A stretch of DNA of 64,000 nt from Agarivorans sp. Toyoura001 (GCF_005405585.1 NZ_BJEQ01000004.1:62001-126000); one strand, 5' to 3'; counted from the first letter of the stretch, positions 1-8,808 are shown. Numbers and translations are program-made. The notes: generated by a model from the sequence alone, not told the origin.

Positions 1-596
1 ACGCCAAGCAAGCAGGTTTTGATGGCGTAGAAGTGCATGCAGCCAATGGCTATTTGTTAGATCAGTTTCTTAAAGATGGCACTAATCAGCGTAGCGATAA
101 CTATGGTGGCTCTATCGAAAATAGAGCGCGTTTGACGCTTGAAGTTACTGCTGCCGTTGCTGAAGTATGGGGGAGCGGGAGAGTTGGAGTTCGCATCTCG
201 CCAACCGGTACTTTCAACTCAATGTCTGATAGCAAGCCTCAAGCTCTTTTTAACCACTTAACTGAGCAGTTAAGCCCAATGAATTTGGCTTACTTACACG
301 TTGTTGAGAACTTCGCTGGCGCGAGTAACGAAGGCTTTAGCTTTGCCCAAATACGCAGTCGTTTTGCAGGTGCATACATGGCAAACGGTGGCTATGGCGC
401 AGAGAGTGCAGAACAAGCGATTGCAAATGATAGTACTGACGTGGTGTCTTTTGGCGCGCCATTTATTGCTAACCCCGATTTACCAGAGCGCTTTAAACAA
501 GGCGCGGATCTGAATGAATTAGATCAAGATACTTTATATGGTGGTAGCGCCAAGGGGTATACCGATTACCCAAGCCTAGTAACCGTAAGTTCTTAA
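1..596 (+). CDS. Old yellow enzyme family NADH:flavin oxidoreductase (C-terminal part)
   Basis: The gene runs in from the left edge; the first whole codon is at base 3, so the N-terminal half is missing. The visible part begins GFDGVEVHAANGYLLDQFL, the conserved alkene-reductase segment, followed by NQRSDNYGGSIENRARL, a hallmark of the OYE/NemA family. The end has GAPFIANPDLPERF and YPSL-type motifs usual at the C-terminus of FMN-dependent ene-reductases. The family reduces electrophilic C=C bonds with NAD(P)H in the cytoplasm. A T-tailed hairpin follows. Substrate cannot be assigned. Confidence 0.93.
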   Translation, partial: AKQAGFDGVEVHAANGYLLDQFLKDGTNQRSDNYGGSIENRARLTLEVTAAVAEVWGSGRVGVRISPTGTFNSMSDSKPQALFNHLTEQLSPMNLAYLHVVENFAGASNEGFSFAQIRSRFAGAYMANGGYGAESAEQAIANDSTDVVSFGAPFIANPDLPERFKQGADLNELDQDTLYGGSAKGYTDYPSLVTVSS

Positions 597-664
597 AGTT
601 TCATTTTTTGCGAAAAAGCTAAAGCAAAAAATGTTTGTGCAAGTCCACATTCCCTGTGGTGTTT

Positions 665-690
665 GGCCTCGCTTGCGAGGCCTTTTTTTT
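665..690 (+). terminator. Rho-independent terminator of the OYE gene
   Basis: GGCCTCGC and GCGAGGCC form a perfect inverted repeat around TT, followed by eight T. It lies 69 bases after the OYE stop and directly before the end of the convergent IalB-like gene. Confidence 0.88.
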
Positions 691-692
691 GC

Positions 693-1151
693 TTATTGAA
701 TAGAGCCATAAGCTTGTTTAAAGCCAGTGAGTATTACCGGAAATGCGGTTTGTTGCTGGTTACTTTTAAGGATGTAAGCAATCGACATCAATTTTCCGTT
801 CTGTAGATCTTCTATCAATTGCCTATCGGCGACTACATTAACTTCGCAAAGCTTGTTGTCACAGGTAGTGATAGGCAAATGAAGGGCTTTTTGCTCATCG
901 ATTTTTAATCCCAAGCCCTTTTTAGGCTCAGCGTTTGCGCTAATTCTAATTTTTAAAATGGGTTGTTCTGCATGGTTGAAGTAGCTCACTCCGGCTATAA
1001 CGTTTGCTGCATCGCCTTGTTTCTTCATAATCATTTGAGTGATTACGCAGGGCTTACCCGGTGGGCATTTAACTGTCCACGCTTCAAAATCTTCAGCTAA
1101 GGTGGTGCTAGTGATAAGCAATGAAAATAAAGCGATAAATACATTTTTCAT
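693..1151 (-). CDS. IalB-like (invasion-associated locus B family) periplasmic protein
   Basis: A 152-residue protein with a signal peptide (residues 1-19, ending TTLAED). The pattern of an early FEAWTVKC, a CVITQ motif and paired cysteines (TTCDNKLC) matches the small secreted beta-sandwich proteins of the IalB family, whose biochemical role is mostly unknown. It lies head-to-tail behind the PEP-CTERM gene. A terminator hairpin sits only 15 bases upstream of its ATG, so it depends on readthrough or on a promoter inside the preceding gene. Family assignment is by pattern only. Confidence 0.7.
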   Translation of the reverse strand: MKNVFIALFSLLITSTTLAEDFEAWTVKCPPGKPCVITQMIMKKQGDAANVIAGVSYFNHAEQPILKIRISANAEPKKGLGLKIDEQKALHLPITTCDNKLCEVNVVADRQLIEDLQNGKLMSIAYILKSNQQQTAFPVILTGFKQAYGSIQ

Positions 1152-1164
1152 AAGTTGTCCGTAA

Positions 1165-1190
1165 CAAAAAAGGGAGCCTTAAGCTCCCTT
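1165..1190 (-). terminator. Terminator after the PEP-CTERM gene, inside the leader of the IalB-like gene
   Basis: On the minus strand AGGGAGC and GCTCCCT pair across a 5-nt loop and are followed by a run of T (plus-strand A at 1165-1171). It ends the nidogen/PEP-CTERM transcript just upstream of the next start codon. Confidence 0.8.
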
Positions 1191-1207
1191 ACTTTTAACC
1201 GCTTAGC

Positions 1208-2446
1208 TTATGCAGGCATTAAGCTTATTGGTGCAGAGTTGCTGCGTTTTCGAGAGCTAAGTAACAATACTACTGCTACTAACATCAACAACCAAGTGCT
1301 AGGTTCTGGTACTGCGTTACCTGGGCCAGGAATAAACTCTAGAATTGGTAATTGGCGCATGGCAACGGTGCCTGAACCAGCAAAAGTTAATCCGGTAACA
1401 AATGCTAGTTCGTCATTTGGGTCCAGCTCGTTTGACGTGTCAATGCCTGTTACGCGGAAACGGTCAACACCATCAACACCAAAGTCATAAACATCACCAG
1501 CAGCTAAATTGGCAACTTGTTCCCAATCTACGCCAGTCCATAACCAGATAAAGAACATATCGTCGTCGAAACCAGCAGGTAGCGTAACCGTGCGAATGTT
1601 TGGACCTGAATCAACAATGTAGTCGTAACCAACCGCTACATCTGGATCAATAAAGACTAATTCATCGGCATCTACGTTGAATTCAAAACCCCAACCGCCA
1701 TCTACTACTACTGGCATTATTGGGTTGTCAGGGGTTGCACCTGGTAACGCGCCTTCGCGAATAGCAAAGCGCCATACGCCGTCTTCGCCAGTATTAGAGC
1801 TTGAAACGAGATCTAAAATATTCTCGCTAAATGAACCAGGCAGAGCGAAAAAGTTTTCGCCGTCACCAGCATCATAACCTGCTTGAGCGGGGGTGCCGCC
1901 TAAGCCGTTTGATCCGTTAGAGGCATCACCAGTAGTCCATTCTAATTTGTCGTAACGAAATTCAACATCAAAGTTGCCAGCACCTGTATCTGAACGGTCG
2001 ATCAGTACAGCTTGGAAGCTGTTAGCTTTGTCTGAGTTTTCATCGTAGTAACCCACGTTATCCCAAGTAACTGCTACTACACCGTCAGAAGGGCTACCTA
2101 CATATACTTCTCCACATTCAGCACAGCCGGTATCTACATCAGCCCAAAATGGCGCAATCATTGGCTGCTCAGCAACGGGGAAGGCGACTGGAGTGAAGCC
2201 ATCTAATGCGCTTTCGAAAGTAATGTTCCCGTTGTTGTTTACGAAAAACTGATTGTAACTATTGCCAAAGTAGTTAATTTCAAAGGGTAGGTCGAGTTGA
2301 TTCGATGAACCATCATCATTTCTGCCCATGGCTAGCTCACCGTAACCAGCGTCTCCACCAAATCCGCTTAACATGGTGGCTTGAGCGGTAAAGGACCCAA
2401 GGAGGAGGCTCGCTGTTGTGATTAATGCTAAAGATGTCTTTTGCAC
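1208..2446 (-). CDS. Nidogen-domain PEP-CTERM surface protein
   Basis: A 412-residue exported protein. Residues 1-23 are a signal peptide ending AQA. A NIDO-type extracellular domain follows: LPFEINYFGNSYNQFFVNNN, then MIAPFWADVDT and AVTWDNVGYY, as in nidogen. The C-terminus is a PEP-CTERM sorting tag: VPEPSTW, a hydrophobic stretch (LLMLVAVVLLLSS) and basic RKR. Such tags are cut and anchored by an exosortase, usually with exopolysaccharide genes; no exosortase is in this window. The protein is acidic and rich in Gly/Asp. Likely a cell-surface or matrix protein; its ligand is unknown. Confidence 0.88.
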   Translation of the reverse strand: MQKTSLALITTASLLLGSFTAQATMLSGFGGDAGYGELAMGRNDDGSSNQLDLPFEINYFGNSYNQFFVNNNGNITFESALDGFTPVAFPVAEQPMIAPFWADVDTGCAECGEVYVGSPSDGVVAVTWDNVGYYDENSDKANSFQAVLIDRSDTGAGNFDVEFRYDKLEWTTGDASNGSNGLGGTPAQAGYDAGDGENFFALPGSFSENILDLVSSSNTGEDGVWRFAIREGALPGATPDNPIMPVVVDGGWGFEFNVDADELVFIDPDVAVGYDYIVDSGPNIRTVTLPAGFDDDMFFIWLWTGVDWEQVANLAAGDVYDFGVDGVDRFRVTGIDTSNELDPNDELAFVTGLTFAGSGTVAMRQLPILEFIPGPGNAVPEPSTWLLMLVAVVLLLSSRKRSNSAPISLMPA

Positions 2447-2738
2447 AAGTATATTCCTTCAATGTTGTTACAAAGATGCTTAGTTAAACCAATGATTTAT
2501 AGTTATTTTTCGAATTACGACTTAGCAAGAATCAAGCCCTATATAACTATCCTTTATTTTTCATGTAGTTAAGGTTTAAGGTAAGACTTAATATTTGTCT
2601 TATGTAAAATTTATCGACATAAATATTTATAAATAAAAAACTTTATTTATACCCAGAAGTCACCGCATTAATGTGGGTTTGCTTGTTTAGGACTTAACTG
2701 CTAAATTCGCCAGCCATTTTTCAATCAGCTAAATCTCT

Positions 2739-3281
2739 ATGCGCTTACTCAAATCAACCATTCATTCCGATTTAGGCTCTCTTACCGGTAGTGCCTTAGA
2801 GCGTATTGCGGCACGTGCGATTGTGTTGAAGGGTGACGATATCTTGCTGATGTATACCGAGCGCTATCATGATTACACACTACCTGGTGGTGGCGTGGAT
2901 CAAGGTGAAGACCTTATTACTGGCTTAAAGCGGGAATTGAGTGAAGAAACTGGTGCACAAAATATTCGCAATATAGAAGCCTTTGGCTGCTATGAAGAAT
3001 ATCGCCCCTGGTATAAAGATGATGCCGACTATATGCATATGCTGTCTTATTGTTATCTGTGTGAAATTGACGATGAGCTGGGCAACAATGCCTTAGAAGA
3101 CTATGAAATCAACAATGGCATGAAGCCAGTTTGGTTAAACATTCATCACGCTATTCAGCACAACCTAGACACCATAGCAAACAACCCGAAAGCGGGGATG
3201 TCGGTTGAGCGAGAAACCTTTTTGTTGCAACAAATTTTGGCAGAATGCCTAAGCGAAAATTCACTTAAAGCGGCGGTGTAA
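2739..3281 (+). CDS. Nudix hydrolase
   Basis: A 180-residue cytoplasmic enzyme with a full Nudix box, GGGVDQGEDLITGLKRELSE followed by ETGA (about residues 50-72), which fits GX5EX7REUXEEXGU. Nudix enzymes cleave nucleoside diphosphates linked to another moiety. An N-terminal segment of about 25 residues precedes the fold. The substrate is not predictable. The gene converges on the methyltransferase with only 6 bases between stops, and a hairpin covers both ends. Confidence 0.9.
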   Translation: MRLLKSTIHSDLGSLTGSALERIAARAIVLKGDDILLMYTERYHDYTLPGGGVDQGEDLITGLKRELSEETGAQNIRNIEAFGCYEEYRPWYKDDADYMHMLSYCYLCEIDDELGNNALEDYEINNGMKPVWLNIHHAIQHNLDTIANNPKAGMSVERETFLLQQILAECLSENSLKAAV

Positions 3282-3288
3282 ACACCGC
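3273..3288. terminator. Hairpin spanning the convergent Nudix/methyltransferase stops
   Basis: GCGGTGT-AA-ACACCGC is a perfect 7-bp stem. It contains the Nudix stop codon and reaches the first base of the methyltransferase stop. No proper T-tract follows, so it may be a weak terminator or an RNA 3'-end stabiliser. Confidence 0.4.
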
Positions 3289-3914
3289 TATTCTGCCTTT
3301 GGTTTTCGAGCGACTATAAAGCTAGAAATGGCTTTATTAGGTCGCCATTGCTGTTCAATGCTAAAACCTTGCTGAATAAAACTACTCAGCAATTCTTGCT
3401 CGGTAAATACCTTAACCAAAGGCATTAGGCCTAGTGCTTTACCTATAGGGCCTATTACCTTAAAAAACTTCATTCTGTCGCCTAAACAAGGGGTACTGGT
3501 AATCAATACGCCGCCCGGTTTTAGCCAGGTCATTATTTTGCCAATGGCGGTATCTTTGTCTTCGAGAAGGTGAATTAGGTTAAGTGCTAACACAACATCT
3601 ACCGGTTCGTTTACATCTAAATCTTCAATTGTTGCTTGCTTAAAATCTACGTTCTCGATGTTTTGCTGCTGGCGTTTTTGTTCGGCAATGTCTAGCATTC
3701 CCGACGATAAATCGGTAGCAAGTAAATGTTTAAGGTGAGGGGCGTGCAACAGCGCTGTTGAGCCGGTTCCACAACCTACTTCTATAGCGGTGGCTTGCTT
3801 GGAAAAATACTGGCGACTTTGGTCTAGCTTGTATTGGTAAGCTTGGTTATCTGCAATTACTCGCTTGGCATAGCCCTTAGCATGTTTATCCCAAAATTTA
3901 ACGTTAGCCGCCAT
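3288..3914 (-). CDS. Class I SAM-dependent methyltransferase
   Basis: A 208-residue protein with the SAM-binding motif I AIEVGCGTGSTALL, an acidic motif II (LLATDLSSGMLDIA) and motif IV DVVLALNLIHLL, the UbiE/Methyltransf_11 layout. AGGAAG lies a suitable distance before the ATG. It is a stand-alone gene between convergent Nudix and divergent LysR genes. Methyl acceptor unknown (small molecule or lipid likely). Confidence 0.88.
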   Translation of the reverse strand: MAANVKFWDKHAKGYAKRVIADNQAYQYKLDQSRQYFSKQATAIEVGCGTGSTALLHAPHLKHLLATDLSSGMLDIAEQKRQQQNIENVDFKQATIEDLDVNEPVDVVLALNLIHLLEDKDTAIGKIMTWLKPGGVLITSTPCLGDRMKFFKVIGPIGKALGLMPLVKVFTEQELLSSFIQQGFSIEQQWRPNKAISSFIVARKPKAE

Positions 3915-4021
3915 CGAGTTCTTCCTTTTAATATTTGCTTTGTCTTGCTAATGGGTAAATAGTAACCATGCAATAAAGCTATAACAATGTAGTTTTATGT
4001 ATCTTAGGTATGCATATTCGA

Positions 4022-4906
4022 ATGGATTGGCGTTCAATAAACTTTGATTGGAATCGGGCAAGAGCCTTCTTGGTGACTGCAGAAGAGGGCTCTTTGTCGG
4101 CTGCGGCGCGAGCTTTGAATATGACGCAACCTACACTTGGGCGGCAAGTTAGCGCCTTAGAGCAAGAGCTGGGTGTGTCGCTGTTTGAAAGGGTGAGTGG
4201 GCGCTTACAACTTACTGGCAGTGGGCTGGAGCTGCTGGCACACGTAAAGGCGATGGGCGATGCGGCGAACAGTTTGTCGTTATCTGCATCTGGTCGCGCA
4301 GAAGCGATTGAGGGCGATGTGTGTATTTCAGCATCGGAAGCGGTCGCAGCTTACATTTTACCGCCAATTATTGCTAAGTTGCGAGATCATGCTCCAGGTA
4401 TCCGTGTAGAAATCATTGCCAGTAATGACAGCAGTGATTTATTGCGACGAGAAGCTGATATTGCCATTCGCGCCTATCAACCCAAAGAGCTTGAACTGAT
4501 TGCGCGTAAGCTCAAAGATATTAATGTGCATATGTACGCTGCGCGGGCTTATCTTCAGCAGTGGCCCCAGCCGCGTACGATAACAAGTTTAGCTAAGGCG
4601 GATTTTTTGGGTTTTAGTAAAAGTGATGAATTAATCGACGAGTTAAGTAAATCCGGCTTTGCGCTTGAGCAAAGCAACTTTCCGGTGTCGGTGAGTAATC
4701 ACCTTGTGCAATGGGAGTTGGTTAAACAAGGTTTAGGCATAGGCTTTATGCTGGAGAACGTAGGAGACAAGGAGCCCTTAGTTGAGCGCGCTTTTGCGGA
4801 TTTACCCGCCTTTGCTACGCCGTCTTGGTTGGTGGTACATCGTGAGCTCAATACCAGTAGGCGCTTGCGCATGGTGTATGATTTTTTGGCCAAGCACCTT
4901 AATTAA
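4022..4906 (+). CDS. LysR-family transcriptional regulator
   Basis: An N-terminal winged HTH (FLVTAEEGSLSAAARALNM, then TQPTLGRQVSALEQELG) is followed by a LysR-type effector domain that starts at GDVCISASEAVAAYILPP. The in-frame ATG at 4010 gives four extra residues (MHIR); the ATG at 4022 is equally plausible and closer to the usual family N-terminus. It converges on the ureidoglycolate lyase gene with one base between stops. Control of the ureide genes is possible, but position alone does not show it. Effector unknown. Confidence 0.9.
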   Translation: MDWRSINFDWNRARAFLVTAEEGSLSAAARALNMTQPTLGRQVSALEQELGVSLFERVSGRLQLTGSGLELLAHVKAMGDAANSLSLSASGRAEAIEGDVCISASEAVAAYILPPIIAKLRDHAPGIRVEIIASNDSSDLLRREADIAIRAYQPKELELIARKLKDINVHMYAARAYLQQWPQPRTITSLAKADFLGFSKSDELIDELSKSGFALEQSNFPVSVSNHLVQWELVKQGLGIGFMLENVGDKEPLVERAFADLPAFATPSWLVVHRELNTSRRLRMVYDFLAKHLN

Positions 4907-4907
4907 G

Positions 4908-5396
4908 CTAAGCGATTAAACGTATCGCCGCACTTAAGGTTTTTTCAACGCAGTTAGCTTCTTTGCCGCTGCGGTCAATAACTAAAAAGTCACTGGTTTG
5001 CTGCAAGCTGATAAGAGGGTGATGCCAAACTCCACTATGGTAATTTACCCCTTGATTACCTTGAGCTAAAAAAGCGCGAATGTGTTGTTCTTTGAGTGCT
5101 CCAGCACTGGCCACCACAACCACATAGGGGCGAGCAGATAACGGCATAAATAACTGGCTACCAAAGGGGTGGTGCTCCATCATCGAAATAGTGAGTGGCA
5201 GCTCAAATGCTTGACCACGAAAGATAGAGCAAATCATTGCTGAGTGGCTGCCGCTGTGCTGCAATTTAGCTAAATCGTGATAACGCTGGGTAGAGCCGCC
5301 ATTTATCGCAAAGTGCTCTGTGTTCTTGGTTTCTATCACGTCACCAAAAGCAGCAAAAGCCGCTTTGGTGAGCGGTTCGAGTGTTAGCTCCAACAT
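4908..5396 (-). CDS. allA: Ureidoglycolate lyase
   Basis: A 162-residue AllA-type cupin. It shows EPLTKAAFAAFGDVIE at the start, the central MMEHHPFGSQLFMPL motif and the HSGVWHHPL segment of the ureidoglycolate lyase family. The enzyme splits ureidoglycolate to glyoxylate and urea, the step after allantoicase. Its ATG overlaps the allantoicase stop (TAATG), so the two are translationally coupled and act in sequence. Confidence 0.93.
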   Translation of the reverse strand: MLELTLEPLTKAAFAAFGDVIETKNTEHFAINGGSTQRYHDLAKLQHSGSHSAMICSIFRGQAFELPLTISMMEHHPFGSQLFMPLSARPYVVVVASAGALKEQHIRAFLAQGNQGVNYHSGVWHHPLISLQQTSDFLVIDRSGKEANCVEKTLSAAIRLIA

Positions 5397-6412
5397 TAAT
5401 TATTACCTTTTACTTTGCCCCAAAGTCGTACTCGGCTAATCCCACCATCGGGGAAAATGTTTATCCGAATATGGCTAATAGTACCTAAGGGATTTAATTC
5501 GCTAAAGTGATGATCGTTGTCGGCACTTAAAGTCTGGGGCGCCAGTAACTCTTCCCAAAACATACTCTGGCTGATTAAACTCAAATCGTTAGGGTCGCTG
5601 ATATTGGCGGCTTGAATAGACAGTTTATCGGGAAAGTTACCTTTAAAGTGAGTGGTCGCAATATCGATGTCTTCAACACTACCTGCTTGGCCTAGCGCGA
5701 TAATACACCAGTCGTTGCCCGGTTCGCGGCGGCGGCGGGTTTCCCAGCCATCTCCCATGTTTACCCCTTTGCCTGGTGCTAATAAGTTGCTTGGTGTGCC
5801 GTAGTGGGCATCGTTAAAACCAACCACTCGGCCACCATTTTTAAGGGCGATTAAATCAATGCGTTGGTCACTGTTCGCGGTGGCAGCAGGTTGACCAAAT
5901 ATTCTAAGCCTTGCGATACCGCCATCAGGGAAAATATTTACTCTCACGTGGCTAATGGCTTGCTCGGTGCTTACTTCAAAAAAGTGGCTGTTGTCGGCAC
6001 TTAAGGCGCTGGCCGGCACTAGTGCTTGCCACTGGGTATCGCTTGCCGGTAAATCACTTTCGCAATGGCAAACCTCAATACTTATTGCGGGCGCATAGTT
6101 ACCGGTGAAAAAACTGGTGTCTATTTGTAAGCCTTTAACGCTGCCAGCTACGCCAAGTTTAACAATGCTCCAATCGTGGCCTGAGTCGCGGCGGCGACGG
6201 CTTTCCCAGCCATCCATCCATTTACCATTATCATCGTATTTATCGGGATAAAATTCGGCCGGCAGGTGGTTAAGCATACGATCAGCAGCCGCAAAAAAAT
6301 CATCACTTACCGCTACCACTTTACTGCCTAAACGTTGGTCGGCTAGGTTAATAAACTGCTGACTAAATGCGGGGGCATTGGCTGGCTGCTCGGCAATCAT
6401 TACTTGGCTCAT
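5396..6412 (-). CDS. alc: Allantoicase
   Basis: A 338-residue protein with the two tandem allantoicase repeats. Each carries a W-E-(S/T)-RRRR motif (DGWESRRRRDSGHDWSIV near residue 70; DGWETRRRREPGNDWCII near 220) and a repeat-ending INIFPDGGI(S/A)R(V/L)R motif. It hydrolyses allantoate to ureidoglycolate and urea. It is first in a two-gene unit with allA. A sequence resembling one before the ABC operon lies 83-98 bases upstream of its start and is a candidate RpiR site. No allantoinase is in the window. Confidence 0.94.
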   Translation of the reverse strand: MSQVMIAEQPANAPAFSQQFINLADQRLGSKVVAVSDDFFAAADRMLNHLPAEFYPDKYDDNGKWMDGWESRRRRDSGHDWSIVKLGVAGSVKGLQIDTSFFTGNYAPAISIEVCHCESDLPASDTQWQALVPASALSADNSHFFEVSTEQAISHVRVNIFPDGGIARLRIFGQPAATANSDQRIDLIALKNGGRVVGFNDAHYGTPSNLLAPGKGVNMGDGWETRRRREPGNDWCIIALGQAGSVEDIDIATTHFKGNFPDKLSIQAANISDPNDLSLISQSMFWEELLAPQTLSADNDHHFSELNPLGTISHIRINIFPDGGISRVRLWGKVKGNN

Positions 6413-6494
6413 GTGTATCCTTATTTATCGAGTTTTATGTGGTTATACGGTGGCGTTTTTTTATGAGCTAACTGGCTCTTAATTTAAGATTTTG

Positions 6495-6510
6495 GTTCAA
6501 TTGTTTCATT
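6495..6510 (-). promoter_or_regulatory. Candidate RpiR operator upstream of alc-allA
   Basis: On the minus strand AATGAAACAATTGAAC matches 13 of 16 bases of AATGAAACGAATGAAT found before the ABC importer operon. The inference is that both are bound by the RpiR protein encoded between them; nothing else proves it. Confidence 0.4.
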
Positions 6511-6563
6511 GCTGTTTACTGTTTCTCTCTGTTTTGTGTCAGGGAATAGGGAACAACAGGCTG

Positions 6564-7391
6564 TTAGTTGTGTGGTTCTAGTTCGTCTAATAATTGATAA
6601 TTGTTACTGATTTGGTGGCTATGAGTGTGCGCCGAGTGTGCCAAATAATCGTAGACCTTATTGCTTAAATGGGCGAGTAAACTCATGGGGGCTGCGTAAC
6701 TGTCTAGGGGCGAATGGTTGCTCATTGGGCACACTAGCAAGTGTTTTACTTTAGAGCGATAGCATTGGCCGCTTTGGTCGGTGATCAGCAAACAATTAAG
6801 GTGCTCTAATTGGTCAATGAGCGCTGAAAATATTTTAGGACGGCGGCGAATGCCAATCAGAATCACCAAATCTTTATCGTCAAACTGCACTAGTTCTTCA
6901 CCAATACTTTGTCCGGGAATAGGCAGTAAATGTACCTGCTTACGGCATTGCATTAGCTGCTGACGAAAGTGCATGGCCAGCGGAAAGCTGTTGCGGTAAC
7001 CAATAATGGTGACACGCTTGGCTTGGCCGATTTGCTGCACTAGCGCCTCGCAATCCATTTGTTCTAGCTGCTTGAACACCTGGCTAATGGCCGCTAAATC
7101 ACTATGTTCGCTAGTATCACTGGGCTCACTGGTGAGTAGCGGCTGGCCCCATTCGCGCTCTTGTCTAAGCTCGTCACATACTTGTTGGTGATCTTGGTAA
7201 TCTAGCTGGCGAAAAAAACGGCTAACACTAGCTTTAGAGACTTGGCAAGCATTGGCAATTTCTGCGGTAGATTGAATCAACACTTTATCGGGATGATGCT
7301 GTAAATAGTCGGCCACTAAACGCGCTTTAGCAGAAAGTTGCGAATAGTGTTCAACAATACGTTGGTTAAACGCACAGGCCGATGTAGTCAT
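6564..7391 (-). CDS. MurR/RpiR-family transcriptional regulator
   Basis: A 275-residue regulator. The N-terminal HTH_6 domain (about residues 5-80) contains LSAKARLVADYLQHHPDKV and a recognition helix near ACQVSKASVSRFFRQL. A SIS sugar-phosphate isomerase-type domain (about 105-240) follows with VTIIGYRNSFPLAMHFRQQL and DLVILIG. Such proteins often control neighbouring catabolic genes and respond to a metabolite bound by the SIS domain. It lies between alc-allA and the importer operon on the same strand, so it is the natural candidate regulator of both. The short C-terminal tail is His-rich. Confidence 0.9.
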   Translation of the reverse strand: MTTSACAFNQRIVEHYSQLSAKARLVADYLQHHPDKVLIQSTAEIANACQVSKASVSRFFRQLDYQDHQQVCDELRQEREWGQPLLTSEPSDTSEHSDLAAISQVFKQLEQMDCEALVQQIGQAKRVTIIGYRNSFPLAMHFRQQLMQCRKQVHLLPIPGQSIGEELVQFDDKDLVILIGIRRRPKIFSALIDQLEHLNCLLITDQSGQCYRSKVKHLLVCPMSNHSPLDSYAAPMSLLAHLSNKVYDYLAHSAHTHSHQISNNYQLLDELEPHN

Positions 7392-7396
7392 AAATG

Positions 7397-7412
7397 ATTC
7401 ATTCCTTTTACG
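7397..7412 (-). promoter_or_regulatory. Possible operator overlapping the rpiR ribosome-binding site
   Basis: The minus-strand sequence CGTAAAAGGAATGAAT matches the importer-operon motif at 12 of 16 bases, with its last eight identical. It also contains the AAAGGA Shine-Dalgarno sequence, so part of the match may be coincidental. If real it would give autoregulation. Confidence 0.28.
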
Positions 7413-7430
7413 AGATTGGTTTGCTAAAGC

Positions 7431-8159
7431 TTAGAGTACTGCTGAGATAAAGCTTTGTAATTCTGTGGTTTGCGGCTGAGCAAAAACCTGTTTGCTGTCA
7501 CCGGTTTCCCACACTTTTCCTTGATGCATAAACACCACTCTATCGCCTACATCGCGGGCAAAATTCATTTCGTGGGTCACCAATATTAAGGTCATGCCAT
7601 CGGCGGCCAGTTGCTCAAGCACCTTAAGCACTTCGCCCACCAGTTCAGGATCTAAGGCCGAGGTAATTTCGTCACACAGCAATACTTTGGGCGACATAGC
7701 TAACGAGCGCGCAATGGCTACCCGCTGCTGCTGTCCGCCAGACATACTGGTGGGGTATTGATCAAACTTGTCCGCTAAACCCACTTTTTCGAGTACTTCT
7801 TTGGCTAGCGTTAGGCATTCTTGCTTGTTTTTCCCCAGTACTAATTTGGGGGCCAACATAATATTTTCGCCGGCTGTCATATGGGGGAATAAATTAAAGT
7901 TTTGAAACACCATGCCTACACTGCGGCTCAGTTGCCTAAGCTGTTTTTCATCTTCACTTACGGCTTGTTTATCTACAATTATCGCACCGCTTTGAAAAGG
8001 CTCTAAGCCGTTCACACAGCGTAATAAAGTGCTTTTACCCGAACCACTGCGGCCGATGATAGAGATAACTTCGCCCGCTTTTATTTTTAGATCTATACCT
8101 TTTAATACGTGGTGTTGGCCATAATATTTATGAATGTTTTCGATACTAACCAGTGACAT
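7431..8159 (-). CDS. Amino-acid-type ABC transporter ATP-binding protein
   Basis: A 242-residue GlnQ-like ATPase with Walker A GRSGSGKST, signature SGGQQQRVAIARSLA, Walker B VLLCDEITSALD and switch VTHEM. It energises the two adjacent permeases. It is last in the operon, and its start overlaps the end of the upstream permease by 14 bases. Substrate class follows the polar amino acid uptake family; the neighbouring allantoicase suggests a ureide such as allantoate, by inference only. Confidence 0.95.
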   Translation of the reverse strand: MSLVSIENIHKYYGQHHVLKGIDLKIKAGEVISIIGRSGSGKSTLLRCVNGLEPFQSGAIIVDKQAVSEDEKQLRQLSRSVGMVFQNFNLFPHMTAGENIMLAPKLVLGKNKQECLTLAKEVLEKVGLADKFDQYPTSMSGGQQQRVAIARSLAMSPKVLLCDEITSALDPELVGEVLKVLEQLAADGMTLILVTHEMNFARDVGDRVVFMHQGKVWETGDSKQVFAQPQTTELQSFISAVL

Positions 8160-8802
8160 TGAGTTTCTTCTCCAAATGCTTGCTGTACAGCGACAGCGGG
8201 AAACACAATAAAAAGTACAGTACAGCCACTAAGGCAAATACTTTAAAGGGTTGGAAGGTGGCATTGTTTAACATGGTGCCAGCCTTGGTTAACTCTACAA
8301 AGCCGATGATTGACGTAAGTGCGGTGCCTTTTACTACTTGCACTGAAAACCCCACGGTGGGGGCAATAGCAACTTTTAATGCCTGCGGCAAAATGATGTA
8401 ACGCATAGTTTGAAAAAAGCTTAGACCTAAGGTTCTAGCAGCCTCCCAATGCCCTTTGGGTAAGGACTCTATACAACCGCGCCATATTTCACATAAGAAG
8501 GCACTGGTGAATAGGGTTAAGCCAATAATGGCAGCGGTCCAAGCGCTAACATCTAAACCTATTAGCGATAACCCAAAAAAGATAATAAACAGCTGCATTA
8601 ATAAAGGCGTGCCCTGAAACAGCTCCACATAACCCTTTACCAGTGCGGCTAAAACAGGGTTGTTGCTAATGCGCATAAAGGTAAGCATTAGCGCGACTAA
8701 GCCGCCGCTAGCAAAGGCGACAAGGGACAGCAATATGGTCCAGCGAGCGGCGAGTAGCAGGTTGCGTAAAATGTCCCAATCAGTAAATTGCATCATAAAC
8801 AT
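8146..8802 (-). CDS. ABC transporter permease (polar amino acid type), second
   Basis: A 218-residue HisM/GlnP-type inner-membrane subunit with about five hydrophobic segments. It carries the family's PLLMQLFIIFFGL segment and a cytoplasmic EAA loop with the usual G near EAARTLGLSFFQTMRYIILPQ. AGGAG precedes the start. Six bases separate it from the first permease, and it overlaps the ATPase gene. Confidence 0.93.
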   Translation of the reverse strand: MFMMQFTDWDILRNLLLAARWTILLSLVAFASGGLVALMLTFMRISNNPVLAALVKGYVELFQGTPLLMQLFIIFFGLSLIGLDVSAWTAAIIGLTLFTSAFLCEIWRGCIESLPKGHWEAARTLGLSFFQTMRYIILPQALKVAIAPTVGFSVQVVKGTALTSIIGFVELTKAGTMLNNATFQPFKVFALVAVLYFLLCFPLSLYSKHLEKKLNVTG

Positions 8803-8808
8803 TGGCTC

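Noticed and set aside
1-596. Possible truncated pseudogene of an ene-reductase
   Set aside because: The reading frame is open to the first base of the window, so the truncation is simply the window edge.
1155-1490. Plus-strand frame of 111 codons
   Set aside because: Overlaps the C-terminal PEP-CTERM region on the other strand; low-complexity translation and it would start in a terminator hairpin.
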